A stretch of DNA of 27,637 bases from a virus, in IMG/VR virus record IMGVR_UViG_3300025133_005245, positions 1 to 27,637 of that record. The stretch is one strand, 5' to 3'. Under the pieces are notes generated by a model, which saw only the letters and a list, made by a program, of their open reading frames with translations, searched no databases and was not told the DNA's origin. A program made the translations under genes and the position numbers. Of this stretch, positions 1 through 8,112 are shown one piece after another. Every line of letters begins with the position of its first letter. Position 1 is the stretch's first letter.

Positions 1-823
1 CACCCTGCAACTCTAACCATGACGGAGATGCATAGTACGATGGCGCAGTCACGTCGCACCCCATGTAGTCTTCACTTGGCATGTTGGTGCTGCTGGCCCC
101 TCGCCAATCCTTTTCGTGAATGCCCGACCTCGACACAGAGTGGATTGTGTGGGTTAGTTCTGCTATCAGGTTGGTGACGTGCTTGTACCCGTAGTCCAGA
201 TCTGAGAAGCCGGGAAGCGTGCTGTCACTGGTGTATGCCGTGCCGCAGCCATTGAGTTGCCGCCAAGGTGTGTAGTCAAACCAGTTGGTAGGCATGGATG
301 CATTGATAAGGGCGCTGGTATAGGCAAGGACGGGGATGGTTGGCAGGCCGTGAAAGTCGTCATTGACAGTCATCTGGGACTTGTCGGCAAACATGTTCAA
401 CTCAATCAGGTCTTGGATCTCTTCTTTCAGGGACACAAGGCTCTCTCGCTCATACCTGTAGAACTTGACCACGGTGTCATCAGCCCCACCTAGAATGTCA
501 AGGCGCTCCCTGTATGCGTTATGCAGGTCTATGGCACGCCAGTCTACGGTTTGGAAGGTGTAGTTGGTGGTGTAGTTGTTGACAGACAGGAAGTTGTCAT
601 TGCCGTATTGCACCCTATCGAAGTAGGTGTTGGTGGTTATATCGCCAAAGGCATTGGTGGTGATATAGGTGGTGCTGTCAACGTACACATTTGTCTCACC
701 CACTATGCCTCTGGTTGGCAAGCAATTGTAGGTGGCGTCAGGCGTCCAAGAGCTTGTTTCCCATTGTGCTACAGCGCTAGCCGCGAACAACGTGAATATC
801 GCCATAAGTTTCAGTTTTATCAT
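1..823 (-). CDS. Secreted protein of unknown function, C-terminus cut off by window edge
   Basis: An open frame runs from an ATG at 823 leftward to base 1 with no stop, so at least 274 residues are present. The N-terminus reads as a Sec signal peptide: lysines at 3 and 5, a hydrophobic stretch, then Ala-Val-Ala followed by Gln, a good signal-peptidase I site. A second ATG at 805 also keeps the hydrophobic core. The mature part is rich in Thr, Asn and Tyr, especially in the first 80 residues, and has few cysteines. A GAGTGG sequence precedes the ATG at 823. It overlaps the upstream gene by 47 bases, so the signal peptide is written across that gene's C-terminal codons. I do not recognise the family. 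Position at the end of the virion cluster suggests a late gene, possibly host-surface or lysis related (inference). Confidence 0.75.
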   Translation of the reverse strand, partial: MIKLKLMAIFTLFAASAVAQWETSSWTPDATYNCLPTRGIVGETNVYVDSTTYITTNAFGDITTNTYFDRVQYGNDNFLSVNNYTTNYTFQTVDWRAIDLHNAYRERLDILGGADDTVVKFYRYERESLVSLKEEIQDLIELNMFADKSQMTVNDDFHGLPTIPVLAYTSALINASMPTNWFDYTPWRQLNGCGTAYTSDSTLPGFSDLDYGYKHVTNLIAELTHTIHSVSRSGIHEKDWRGASSTNMPSEDYMGCDVTAPSYYASPSWLELQG

Positions 824-1133
824 ACCACTCAATGTTCGGGTCTCCTGATACGGGTGGTCCATCGGATTCGGCTGCCGTGTTGTTTGCGAAGTTCACTGTC
901 ACATAACGCTTGCCCAAATCGTCAAGCCCTGTCAGTTGAGTTCCTGCCACCCACACCGTTCCAGAGAATGCAACAGGATCATGGCCGTAGTCATTGGATT
1001 GTGCTGCATCAATCTCATCCTGTATCAATAGCAACTCACTCTCATACTGCATCTTCATGGCCTGCATGGCAGCAGAGAGTCCCATCACAATCTTCTCAAG
1101 GGACTCTATCTTAGACTCAAGTAAGGTAGACAT
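777..1133 (-). CDS. Small coiled-coil protein in virion cluster
   Basis: This 118-residue protein starts at an ATG preceded by GAGGAGG. Residues about 3-45 form a heptad-like amphipathic helix rich in Leu, Ile, Met and Glu, a likely coiled coil. The rest is Gly/Asn/Asp-rich and probably beta-structured. It overlaps the upstream repeat protein by 17 bases and the downstream secreted protein by 47, so the three genes are translationally coupled. A small coiled-coil protein next to a tail or fibre gene could be a trimerisation or attachment component, but that is inference only. No named family is recognised. Confidence 0.7.
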   Translation of the reverse strand: MSTLLESKIESLEKIVMGLSAAMQAMKMQYESELLLIQDEIDAAQSNDYGHDPVAFSGTVWVAGTQLTGLDDLGKRYVTVNFANNTAAESDGPPVSGDPNIEWYDKTETYGDIHVVRG

Positions 1134-4100
1134 CCAGCCTCCTCGTCCACCATCTGCGGCCAGCGGGACGCAGGGATGTCTGCTTGTTGTCGAAGTTACC
1201 TGCGATTACATCACCCACTGCTGTATCGTATGTGATGTTAGCAGCGCCATTGCCCTCCATGAACGCCTGAGCCTTTTCCTTGGTAGTAGCCCACGCCTGA
1301 GAGTCTTGGTAATACTTCTTCTTATCAATGTTGTAGAGATAGACGCTTGCTGACGTGCTTCCCTCACCGGGGGTGGCTGACATGAACGTATCATTATCAA
1401 CGGTGGTGAATGTAACGTCATAGGTTCCATCCCTGTTAGGCACTACACTCAGGGAGTTCTGGTTATATACGCTTGCCGCTGGAATGTCTACAGTCTCTTG
1501 GTTCTTGTAGATGTAGAGCGTGTGGTCTTGGTTGTTGCTTGACCATGAGTGCGTTGTTGCAAACGGAATGCCCTTGCTGTATGTCAGCGTGCCGTTGTAC
1601 GTTCCGTCCTCGTTGAAGGAGTTGGACGTGTTGTACAGCCCATCAACGCCAGCAGGGGGATTTATCTGTGCAGTATTGTTGCGGTAGAGGATGGATTCAG
1701 ACGCATCTAATGGCCCCTCTGTGCTGCTGAACTCCACGCTAACAGGTTTGCTTGCGCGGTAGACGAGTCGTGCATCATAAAGCCCATCGTCGCGCAATGT
1801 GTTGCTGGTATTGTAGATGGTTCCCTGAGCATCGCTTAGGTCTGCCGGAACAACTGCATCTGTGCTCTTGTATAGAACGTCCACTTCTAACGCCGTCAGG
1901 CTGCTCTGAGAGTCCACGCGAGCCTCACCACCATCCACTGTCGCATTGTAGACAAGGGAGCCTGTGTATGTGCCGTCCTGATTAAGACGCTGGCTCACCC
2001 TGTAAATGCCTACATTGGTGGCGGGGGCTGTGATAATGTCAAGATTGTTCTCGTACAACAACTCTGTCCCCTGAGCAAAGGGCGTGCGGGAGGACACAAA
2101 ACCAATGCTGTCGGGGGTGGATGTCTGGTAGACCAAGGAGCCGTCATACAGCCCCCTGTCATTGAGCGAATTTCTTGCGGCGTATATGCCGGATTGAGCC
2201 GCATCTTCTGCGGTGATTATGGAAGTCTGATCCCTGTACAGGATGTTGTCAGAGTCTTGGAGGGTGGAGCGTTCACTGGGGAAGCGTGCCACAGCACTGT
2301 TGTCTGACGTAGAGTATGTCAGGCTGCCGCTGTATGTCCCATCCTCATTGATGCGTTGGCTCACGCGATAGAGGCCACTGTCCGCATCTGGTGCCGTGAG
2401 CTTTACCTTGCTGTTCTCATACAGAATCTCGTTGCTCTGATTGAATGGACCGTTCACACCTGTAAATAATATGTTGTCAGAAATGCTCTCTTGGTAAACT
2501 AACCTTGCGTCATAGAGGCCGTCGTTGCCAAGGCTGTTCGTAACATCATACACCGCGCCCTGCACGCTTGATGGCGCATCCACTTGAGTTGTGCGGCTTC
2601 TATAGATGATTGAGTTGTCGTTTGAGAGCGTGCTGTTCTTGGACGCCCACTCCGCTTCGCCTGCATCTTGCCCCTCCTGATAGACTAGCGACCCCGAATA
2701 CGTACCATCTTCATTGATACGTTGGTTCACGGAATACACGCCATGTGCCGCATCTGGCGCGTTTATCTTGGATCTGCTATTCTCGTAAAGGATTGTGTTG
2801 CTATCTATGAACGTAGTGCTTTGCGAACGGAAAGATGCCGTCTTGGCCACTGACACGTCATAAACCAACCGACTGTCATAGGTGCCACGCTCTGTCAGGG
2901 TGTTGTTCACAGAGTAGATTGCGCCCTGAGTCTCGCCACCGGGGGCACCCACCACTGAGTTGCTGTCCTTGTAGATCACGCTGTCAGCGTTAGACAACAC
3001 AGCATCACGGGAAAGGAATCCTATCGTGCCACTGCTGGTGCCGTTCTCATACACCAAACTGCCCGTGTACGTACCATCCTCATTGAACCGCTGGCTAACC
3101 CTGTACACCCCGCTGCCCGTTACGGACGAGGGAGCACTGATTGCTGTACGGCTGTTCTCATAGACAATGGATGTGCCTGTAACAAAGGCTGTGGCTGTTG
3201 AGTTGAATTGTACGTTGTCAGCAATAGACTCTTGGTACACTAGGCGTGCGTCATATAAACCATCGTTGCCCAACTCATTGCTCACATCATAGACAGCCCC
3301 TTGTACGTCTCCCGGTGCTTCCACCTGAGATGTGCGGCTGCGGTATATGATGGAATTGTCGTTGGAAAGCGCACTATTGCGACTGCCCCACTGTGCTTCC
3401 CCTGCATTAAGTCCAGCTTCGTACACTAATTGCCCGGAATAAGTGCCGTCTTCGTTAATTCTCTGGGTGACAGAGTAGACACCACTACCTGTTACGGTGG
3501 CAGGAGGCTCTATCTTGGTGCGGCTGTTCTCGTACAAGATTGTACGGGCATCACGGAAGGCCGAAACGGACGAGTCAAAGTGTGCTGTCTCAGCAAGGCT
3601 CTCTTCGTAGATCAGACGGCTATCGTATAATCCATCATCCCCTAGGCTGTTTGTCGCGTCATATATAGCCCCTTGCGTGCTAGTGGGGGCATCCACCTGT
3701 GACGTTCTGGCACGGTAGATTATGGCGTTGTCATTGGATAGTTGGCTATTACGTGCGGCAAACTCTGCCTCACCAGAGTTCAGGCCATCCTCATACACAA
3801 GGCTACCCGTATAGGTGCCGTCTTGGTTGAGGCGCTGACTCACCGTATATACGCCACTGCCTGTCGCATCGGGGGCACTTATCTTGGCGCGAGAGTTCTC
3901 ATACAGAATGGTGTTGGCGTCACGGAAGGCCGTAGTGCGAGACGGGAACAGCACGGTTTCAGCATTGCTCTCCTCGTACACCAACCTAGCATCGTATGTG
4001 CCACGGTCTGAAAGGGTGTTGGTTGTGCTATATATAGCCCCCTGAACGCTGGAAGGAGCCATAACCTGCTCATCCCAGTCTTTGTACAGCACGCTGTCAG

Positions 4101-5388
4101 CAGCCCGTAGTGTAGACTCCTCAGAGTCCCATCTCACTTCACCCTGCCCTAACCCTTGCTCGTAGGTTAGCGTGCCGCTGTAGGTGCCGTCACGGTTCTG
4201 ACGTTGGCTCACAGTGTAGATGCCTGAGCCTGTTGCGGTAGGGGCTTCTATCTTCTCACGATGGTTGCTGTAAAGGATCTCATCCTCTAAGCGGAACAAG
4301 CTGCTCTGGCTGCGGAACCGTGCCACTTGCTCAATAGATGTCTCAACCTCTTTCTCTTTGTCAAAGGTGCCGTTCTCTCTGCGGCTCACCCGTGTAGAGA
4401 CAATAGACCCTTGGCCCACGTCCCCTGACGTATCTAGCGGCGTGTCATTTGCCTGCTCAAGATAGAGTTCTGTGGACGTAGTTCCAAGGGAAGCATTAGA
4501 CACTTCGTTGCCTACATAGACATCCTTGTCCGTAATGTCTTGGAATGTAACGGCTAGGCTGAGGGTGCCGTCCTGCTCCTCTTTGAGTTCCTTGTCCAGA
4601 AACGAGAACCCTGATGGAGCAAAGGCTGTGAGTTGTGCTGGAGTGAAGGCATTGATCGTGTCCTGACTCTCAGCGTAAATGTTCTTGAACGTCTGCGTCT
4701 CACGGCACACGGTCTGGTTGACGGTGTAGACATTGAAGTCTCCGTCTGGATCAAAGGGATGCACCTGCTGCTTGGTCTGATTTATCTCAGCAGGGGTGAG
4801 TGCGTATAGTTCAGCAAACGTATCTACTGTGTCCACTTTGGACAGCAATTGGGAGATGGTTACGCTTCCATCATCGTTCTCTGTCTGGGAAACAAGGCCT
4901 GCGGAGAATGTGCCCGTAAAGGTTTGTTCATCACCTTGGGGGTTTGTAACTGTTTTGACAGCATTCAGGGCTGTGATAAGTGTATCCGCAGACTCAGGAT
5001 CTACATACACCCATGCACGGGTAAGCCTTAATGAACCGCCGGATGGAGAGCCTTCAATTTGCCGAACACGGGCTTCGTCCTCTGGCAATGTGGTTTGCAG
5101 CCCAAGGGCTAGGGTCTCTGTGATAGAACCACCACGGCTCCCACTGTCCCCACGCTTGGCCTCAACCTTGACAATGCGCCACTTGCCTGTGGCCTCTGTG
5201 GTGTCGCACTTAGGGTCTGTCTCAAAGCGCCTTGCTCGTACATCAGCCTCTACAGACTTCAAATACTTGTTGGGAATGCTGTCCCATCTGCGCTTTAATA
5301 CCCTGTCGGCTTCTAGTGCCTGCCCCTCAAATTCTACCAGAACAGCCTTGCGCTCTGCTAGGAGTGTATCAATCTGGTAGTCTGCCAT
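1117..5388 (-). CDS. Giant repeat-containing virion protein (tail or fibre-like)
   Basis: This is the largest gene of the window, 1423 residues. Residues 1 to about 290 form a non-repeated N-terminal domain, starting with a charged helical segment. From about residue 300 to 1335 the protein is built of some 16-17 units of 55-65 residues. Each has an (I/V)(I/L)Y segment, a V/I-x-A-P turn, a (G/S)xY strand, then DGTY(S/T)G or DGLYD followed by (S/R)LVY. Two unit types (GSLVY and ARLVY) alternate. The last unit is degenerate, and a short unrelated tail ends the protein. Such beta-rich arrays are typical of phage tail, fibre or other surface proteins, and its place in the late operon fits. The Shine-Dalgarno is weak (GGGAA), so translation probably couples to the gene ending three bases before. 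Exact virion role is unknown. Confidence 0.8.
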   Translation of the reverse strand: MADYQIDTLLAERKAVLVEFEGQALEADRVLKRRWDSIPNKYLKSVEADVRARRFETDPKCDTTEATGKWRIVKVEAKRGDSGSRGGSITETLALGLQTTLPEDEARVRQIEGSPSGGSLRLTRAWVYVDPESADTLITALNAVKTVTNPQGDEQTFTGTFSAGLVSQTENDDGSVTISQLLSKVDTVDTFAELYALTPAEINQTKQQVHPFDPDGDFNVYTVNQTVCRETQTFKNIYAESQDTINAFTPAQLTAFAPSGFSFLDKELKEEQDGTLSLAVTFQDITDKDVYVGNEVSNASLGTTSTELYLEQANDTPLDTSGDVGQGSIVSTRVSRRENGTFDKEKEVETSIEQVARFRSQSSLFRLEDEILYSNHREKIEAPTATGSGIYTVSQRQNRDGTYSGTLTYEQGLGQGEVRWDSEESTLRAADSVLYKDWDEQVMAPSSVQGAIYSTTNTLSDRGTYDARLVYEESNAETVLFPSRTTAFRDANTILYENSRAKISAPDATGSGVYTVSQRLNQDGTYTGSLVYEDGLNSGEAEFAARNSQLSNDNAIIYRARTSQVDAPTSTQGAIYDATNSLGDDGLYDSRLIYEESLAETAHFDSSVSAFRDARTILYENSRTKIEPPATVTGSGVYSVTQRINEDGTYSGQLVYEAGLNAGEAQWGSRNSALSNDNSIIYRSRTSQVEAPGDVQGAVYDVSNELGNDGLYDARLVYQESIADNVQFNSTATAFVTGTSIVYENSRTAISAPSSVTGSGVYRVSQRFNEDGTYTGSLVYENGTSSGTIGFLSRDAVLSNADSVIYKDSNSVVGAPGGETQGAIYSVNNTLTERGTYDSRLVYDVSVAKTASFRSQSTTFIDSNTILYENSRSKINAPDAAHGVYSVNQRINEDGTYSGSLVYQEGQDAGEAEWASKNSTLSNDNSIIYRSRTTQVDAPSSVQGAVYDVTNSLGNDGLYDARLVYQESISDNILFTGVNGPFNQSNEILYENSKVKLTAPDADSGLYRVSQRINEDGTYSGSLTYSTSDNSAVARFPSERSTLQDSDNILYRDQTSIITAEDAAQSGIYAARNSLNDRGLYDGSLVYQTSTPDSIGFVSSRTPFAQGTELLYENNLDIITAPATNVGIYRVSQRLNQDGTYTGSLVYNATVDGGEARVDSQSSLTALEVDVLYKSTDAVVPADLSDAQGTIYNTSNTLRDDGLYDARLVYRASKPVSVEFSSTEGPLDASESILYRNNTAQINPPAGVDGLYNTSNSFNEDGTYNGTLTYSKGIPFATTHSWSSNNQDHTLYIYKNQETVDIPAASVYNQNSLSVVPNRDGTYDVTFTTVDNDTFMSATPGEGSTSASVYLYNIDKKKYYQDSQAWATTKEKAQAFMEGNGAANITYDTAVGDVIAGNFDNKQTSLRPAGRRWWTRRLDVYLT
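1380..4480 (-). repeat. Coding tandem repeat, alternating A/B units of about 170-190 bp
   Basis: Inside the 1423-residue gene the DNA repeats with a period of about 350 bp for an A+B pair. The repeat is clear in protein but diverged in DNA: synonymous sites differ widely while the DGTY, DGLYD and LVY motifs stay fixed. That argues for old duplications kept by selection rather than recent slippage. Boundaries are approximate. Confidence 0.75.
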
Positions 5389-5391
5389 TGT

Positions 5392-5772
5392 TTAGTTCCC
5401 GCTTAAATCTTCATCAACATCACCAAGCCCACCCTTGGAACTCTGCTCCTTCATGTAGTTGACATGGCGCATTGACATCTTATCACGCCACCTACGTACC
5501 AAGTCACCCGTAGGAGCTATGGGCCATTCGTTGCCCTCTGATATATGCATGTCTAGGCCATAGGAAATAAGCATCCTGTACTTCTGCTCGTCCAAGTCAA
5601 TACTGCCTGAGGTGGACGTAACAGCGCTGGTGGTCAGGCCTAGGGCTTCATCTATATCATTGAGGGTGTAATTCAGGGCGTCCATAAAGCACGCTTGGAA
5701 GTCACTAGCCGACTCGGACGAACCGAATCTCTTAGCCTTCTCGGTTAGTAAACTCTGCACTTTAATGGACAT
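5392..5772 (-). CDS. Putative head-tail adaptor or tail-tube-like protein
   Basis: This 126-residue protein is mainly helical, with an N-terminal helix (residues 1-15), a second amphipathic helix (24-45), then a Trp/Arg-rich helix around 90-110. Size, helical content and position between capsid gene and large tail gene resemble small head-completion (adaptor) proteins. No diagnostic motif is present, so this rests mostly on context. Start: AGAGG lies just before the ATG. A GC hairpin separates it from the preceding gene, and it ends three bases before the giant repeat protein begins. Confidence 0.65.
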   Translation of the reverse strand: MSIKVQSLLTEKAKRFGSSESASDFQACFMDALNYTLNDIDEALGLTTSAVTSTSGSIDLDEQKYRMLISYGLDMHISEGNEWPIAPTGDLVRRWRDKMSMRHVNYMKEQSSKGGLGDVDEDLSGN

Positions 5773-5798
5773 GTGGCCTCTGCTCTATAACGCTGTCA

Positions 5799-5815
5799 GG
5801 GGCCTCTCAGGCCCC
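5799..5815 (-). other. Intercistronic GC hairpin
   Basis: GGGGCC and GGCCCC form a perfect 6-bp stem with a 5-base loop between the membrane protein and adaptor-like genes. No T-run follows in the leftward direction, so it is not a standard intrinsic terminator. It could stabilise or punctuate the late mRNA. Confidence 0.45.
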
Positions 5816-5828
5816 CTCAAGCTGATGT

Positions 5829-6122
5829 CTATTCAGATGTGATGTCTGCATCAATGACGTTCGTGACGCCTGACGCAATGAACACAAGCTGCGTAGTGTT
5901 CACAACACTAAACGCACCCTCTGAAATGGCAAGCGAACCACCTGTCACTGCACCACTAACGGTGATGGCAGGAACAACAATGGCACTGTCTGACCAATAA
6001 TCGTTGTCGCTATACTTCACGAAGTTCAACGCAAACCCACCCACTGCCGAAGCAATGAGAAGCATGACGCCTAGCGCCATAGCAGGACGTGCGTGCCCAG
6101 ACTTCTTGTTCTTAATAGTCAT
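5829..6122 (-). CDS. Small single-span membrane protein
   Basis: This 97-residue protein has a basic N-terminus (three Lys and an Arg in the first 12 residues), one hydrophobic segment at about 14-34 (Ala/Val/Gly/Leu-rich), and a polar Ser/Thr/Val-rich C-terminal part that looks beta-structured. Topology is either a signal anchor or an uncleaved signal peptide with the C-terminus outside. The start has a strong AGGAG sequence that directly abuts the T-run of the capsid terminator. A membrane protein between capsid and tail genes could be a holin-like or minor virion protein, but no lysin lies beside it. Function unknown. Confidence 0.65.
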   Translation of the reverse strand: MTIKNKKSGHARPAMALGVMLLIASAVGGFALNFVKYSDNDYWSDSAIVVPAITVSGAVTGGSLAISEGAFSVVNTTQLVFIASGVTNVIDADITSE

Positions 6123-6132
6123 ATCAATCTCC

Positions 6133-6174
6133 TAAAAAGAGAGGGGGCACGGGCACAGGAGAACCCGTACCCCC
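6133..6174 (-). terminator. Intrinsic terminator after the major capsid gene
   Basis: Read leftward, an 11-bp stem (arms at 6164-6174 and 6143-6153, one G-U pair) with a 9-base loop is followed by TCTCTTTTT. This is a textbook rho-independent terminator 33 bases past the capsid stop codon. The next gene's Shine-Dalgarno follows at once, so it likely acts as a partial terminator that keeps capsid mRNA more abundant than downstream tail mRNA. Confidence 0.8.
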
Positions 6175-6206
6175 TCGGGGAGTCACATGAGGACGTGACA
6201 AATTCC

Positions 6207-7169
6207 TTAGGCCCCAGCGTTTCCGCGAAGACTGTGAGGGCGATCCGCGCCACTGACAAAGTACGTGCGGAGGCGTTTGCCCCACACGTCAGGATTAGAC
6301 GAGTACGTCACATCCGTAATGTCAATTGCAGGATTGCTGCCCCAGTACCAGAACAGTTCGTACAAGCTGTCCTTAGGAGCACGGCCAAACCAAGCGGTAG
6401 TGGACGTGAGATAGTCCCATACACGGTAGGTGAGGTTATACTTCGTCAGGAAGTTCTTGTCGTTCAGTGCCGTTCCGGGCTGTTGAGCCGACTCAAGTTC
6501 CGTGATAACGGTGTCTTCCAGATCAGGCGGGATGACCAATTCACCCAGCGTCAGCGGGGCGGGATCACCAAACTCATCCTTGTTCTTACGGAAGTTCAGG
6601 CGCATCTGACCAACGCGAGTCTGCGTGGGCGTACCAGCAGTTTCAAGGTTGGACCAAGTGCCGCCAGCCGTATCTTCACGGTTGCGTCCAGAGCTAACCA
6701 GCTTCAAACCGTCTGCACACACCCACTCAACCGTAGCGTCGAAGGTGGTGTTGAACGGAAGGGCTGCATACAACTCAATAGTCTTCTTAGCAGACATGTT
6801 GAGGTCAGCCATCTGCTTATCAATGACGTTGAACTGTTGCGTCTCAAGGAGGCGCTTCTCAATCCACATTGCCATACGATAGCCGACAGGGCTGTAGGTG
6901 TTGTCAAACCCTTGGATGGGCTGTTGGCGCGGCAAGCGGTCAACGTCCCGGTTCTGAGGGATGATTCCACCGGAAGCCACATAGCTGTGACGTTCAGTGT
7001 CTTTCGCAGTCGAACGGACGTTATAGAACTCCAAGCCCTGTACGGGGGTGCCCCAAGAACGACGCCCAATATCGCGGAATCGTTCATCGAGTACATCACT
7101 GTACTGCTCGGCCATAGCCGTTCCGGCCTGCTGAGTGTTGTTCGTTAATGCTGATGGTGTAACTGCCAT
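6207..7169 (-). CDS. Major capsid protein
   Basis: This 320-residue protein should form the icosahedral shell. Features that fit: length; an N-terminal helical arm rich in Gln/Ala/Asn with no long extra domain; a central alpha-helix (about 105-125); a beta-rich C-terminal half with many Trp/Tyr; and position after a scaffold-like and a decoration-like gene. A strong intrinsic terminator follows directly, as expected for a highly expressed gene. The start has AGGAG seven bases before the ATG. Assignment to the HK97 fold is inferred from gene order and size, not from a motif. The main alternative would be another abundant head protein, but no other gene here is a better candidate. Confidence 0.8.
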   Translation of the reverse strand: MAVTPSALTNNTQQAGTAMAEQYSDVLDERFRDIGRRSWGTPVQGLEFYNVRSTAKDTERHSYVASGGIIPQNRDVDRLPRQQPIQGFDNTYSPVGYRMAMWIEKRLLETQQFNVIDKQMADLNMSAKKTIELYAALPFNTTFDATVEWVCADGLKLVSSGRNREDTAGGTWSNLETAGTPTQTRVGQMRLNFRKNKDEFGDPAPLTLGELVIPPDLEDTVITELESAQQPGTALNDKNFLTKYNLTYRVWDYLTSTTAWFGRAPKDSLYELFWYWGSNPAIDITDVTYSSNPDVWGKRLRTYFVSGADRPHSLRGNAGA

Positions 7170-7180
7170 TGTCCTACTCC

Positions 7181-7675
7181 TTAGGCTTGTGCGGCTTCAA
7201 GGGCGGCAGGCAATACCTTGCACACGACCTTGGCTTTTACATCTGCCGAATTATATTTAGCGGGTGAAATATCGCTCATGCGCTCAACAATCTGAACTGC
7301 GAGGTTGGTGGTGTCACCAATATCAACAGTTACAACATTGCTACTCACGTCGATTCCAAAGCTAGCACCCTCGTCGGTGGCTGCCACAGCGCCGTCCAGT
7401 TCGTTCATCGCAAACTCCATGTCTGCTGTGATGATACCAACTTCGGCCTCCGTAGTGCTATTGCCGGGGTCTGCCTGATCACTCAATGCTACGTACTTAA
7501 TACCGCCCGTACCGGAGTCGGCATCAGAAGCACACGCTTTGAGAAGATCACTGCCATCAGTGAAAAGCCACTGCCCTTTGTTCCACGACTGTCCGTTCAA
7601 AATGAACTTCTTGGTCGTAGCCATAGGGGAGTCACTCTTGAACAATTCTGGATTTGTTACAATCAGAGTTGCCAT
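7181..7675 (-). CDS. Putative capsid decoration or stabilising protein
   Basis: This 164-residue protein is Ala/Val/Thr/Asp-rich and lacks long helices, so it is probably beta-structured. It contains only two cysteines. It lies between the scaffold region and the major capsid gene, 11 bases before the capsid start, where many phages keep a head-decoration or fibre-like outer capsid protein. The ATG is preceded by TAGGAG. Role is inferred from position, size and composition; no family motif is recognised. Confidence 0.6.
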   Translation of the reverse strand: MATLIVTNPELFKSDSPMATTKKFILNGQSWNKGQWLFTDGSDLLKACASDADSGTGGIKYVALSDQADPGNSTTEAEVGIITADMEFAMNELDGAVAATDEGASFGIDVSSNVVTVDIGDTTNLAVQIVERMSDISPAKYNSADVKAKVVCKVLPAALEAAQA

Positions 7676-7691
7676 AGTCTATCTCCTAAAT

Positions 7692-7708
7692 GCAGGGGTT
7701 ATCCCTGC
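7692..7708 (-). other. Intercistronic hairpin before the decoration-like gene
   Basis: GCAGGG and CCCTGC form a perfect 6-bp stem with a 5-base loop, between the basic protein (stop at 7712) and the start at 7675. Only ATTTA follows leftward, so a terminator is unlikely. It may set mRNA stability or local translation. Confidence 0.4.
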
Positions 7709-7711
7709 GGA

Positions 7712-8110
7712 TTACTCGGCCTCTAGGTCTGTCCCTGTTGCAAGCTGGGAATTGCGGAGTTGTGAGCGGGCAACCTCTGCTGCCATATTGTGCTCTTTCT
7801 CCGACTGCCCTTTTGCTCGCATCATTAGCGGGTCAATACCATGCTGCCAATTCTTCGTGTTTCCGTCTTCTTCTGTCACTACACGTACCCAGCCCTTGAG
7901 ACTCAGCTTCTCAGCTACGATTGGATTGGACGATCCATACATGAAGTCCATTCCCGCAGCCTTAGTTTCGCCCAGCGCAGCCTTAGCTTTCGCCATAATA
8001 ACGGCGCTATCATCTTGATAGTATTCGTCAATAACGCTTATGTTCTTGGGTGCTTGTTTTCTTTGTGCCGCCCCTTTTTTCTGAGGACGGGCTTTTTTCA
8101 CTGCTGGCAT
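7712..8110 (-). CDS. Small head-region protein with basic N-terminus
   Basis: This 132-residue protein begins with a tail of about 22 residues rich in Lys, Arg, Gln and Ala, suggesting contact with DNA or RNA. An acidic/helical region and a charged C-terminal helix follow. It starts after GGAG, three bases downstream of the scaffold-like gene, so it is coupled to head assembly. I do not recognise the family. A head-associated or packaged DNA-binding protein is possible (inference). Confidence 0.6.
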   Translation of the reverse strand: MPAVKKARPQKKGAAQRKQAPKNISVIDEYYQDDSAVIMAKAKAALGETKAAGMDFMYGSSNPIVAEKLSLKGWVRVVTEEDGNTKNWQHGIDPLMMRAKGQSEKEHNMAAEVARSQLRNSQLATGTDLEAE

Positions 8111-8112
8111 GT

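Noticed and set aside
4796-5380. 194-codon plus frame opposite the repeat protein
   Set aside because: Shadow of the leftward gene: Ser/Arg/Ala-rich with no ribosome site. The same holds for plus frames at 521-1114 and 3742-4011.
6093-7148. 351-codon plus frame opposite the capsid gene
   Set aside because: Antisense shadow; crosses the terminator and lacks a ribosome site.
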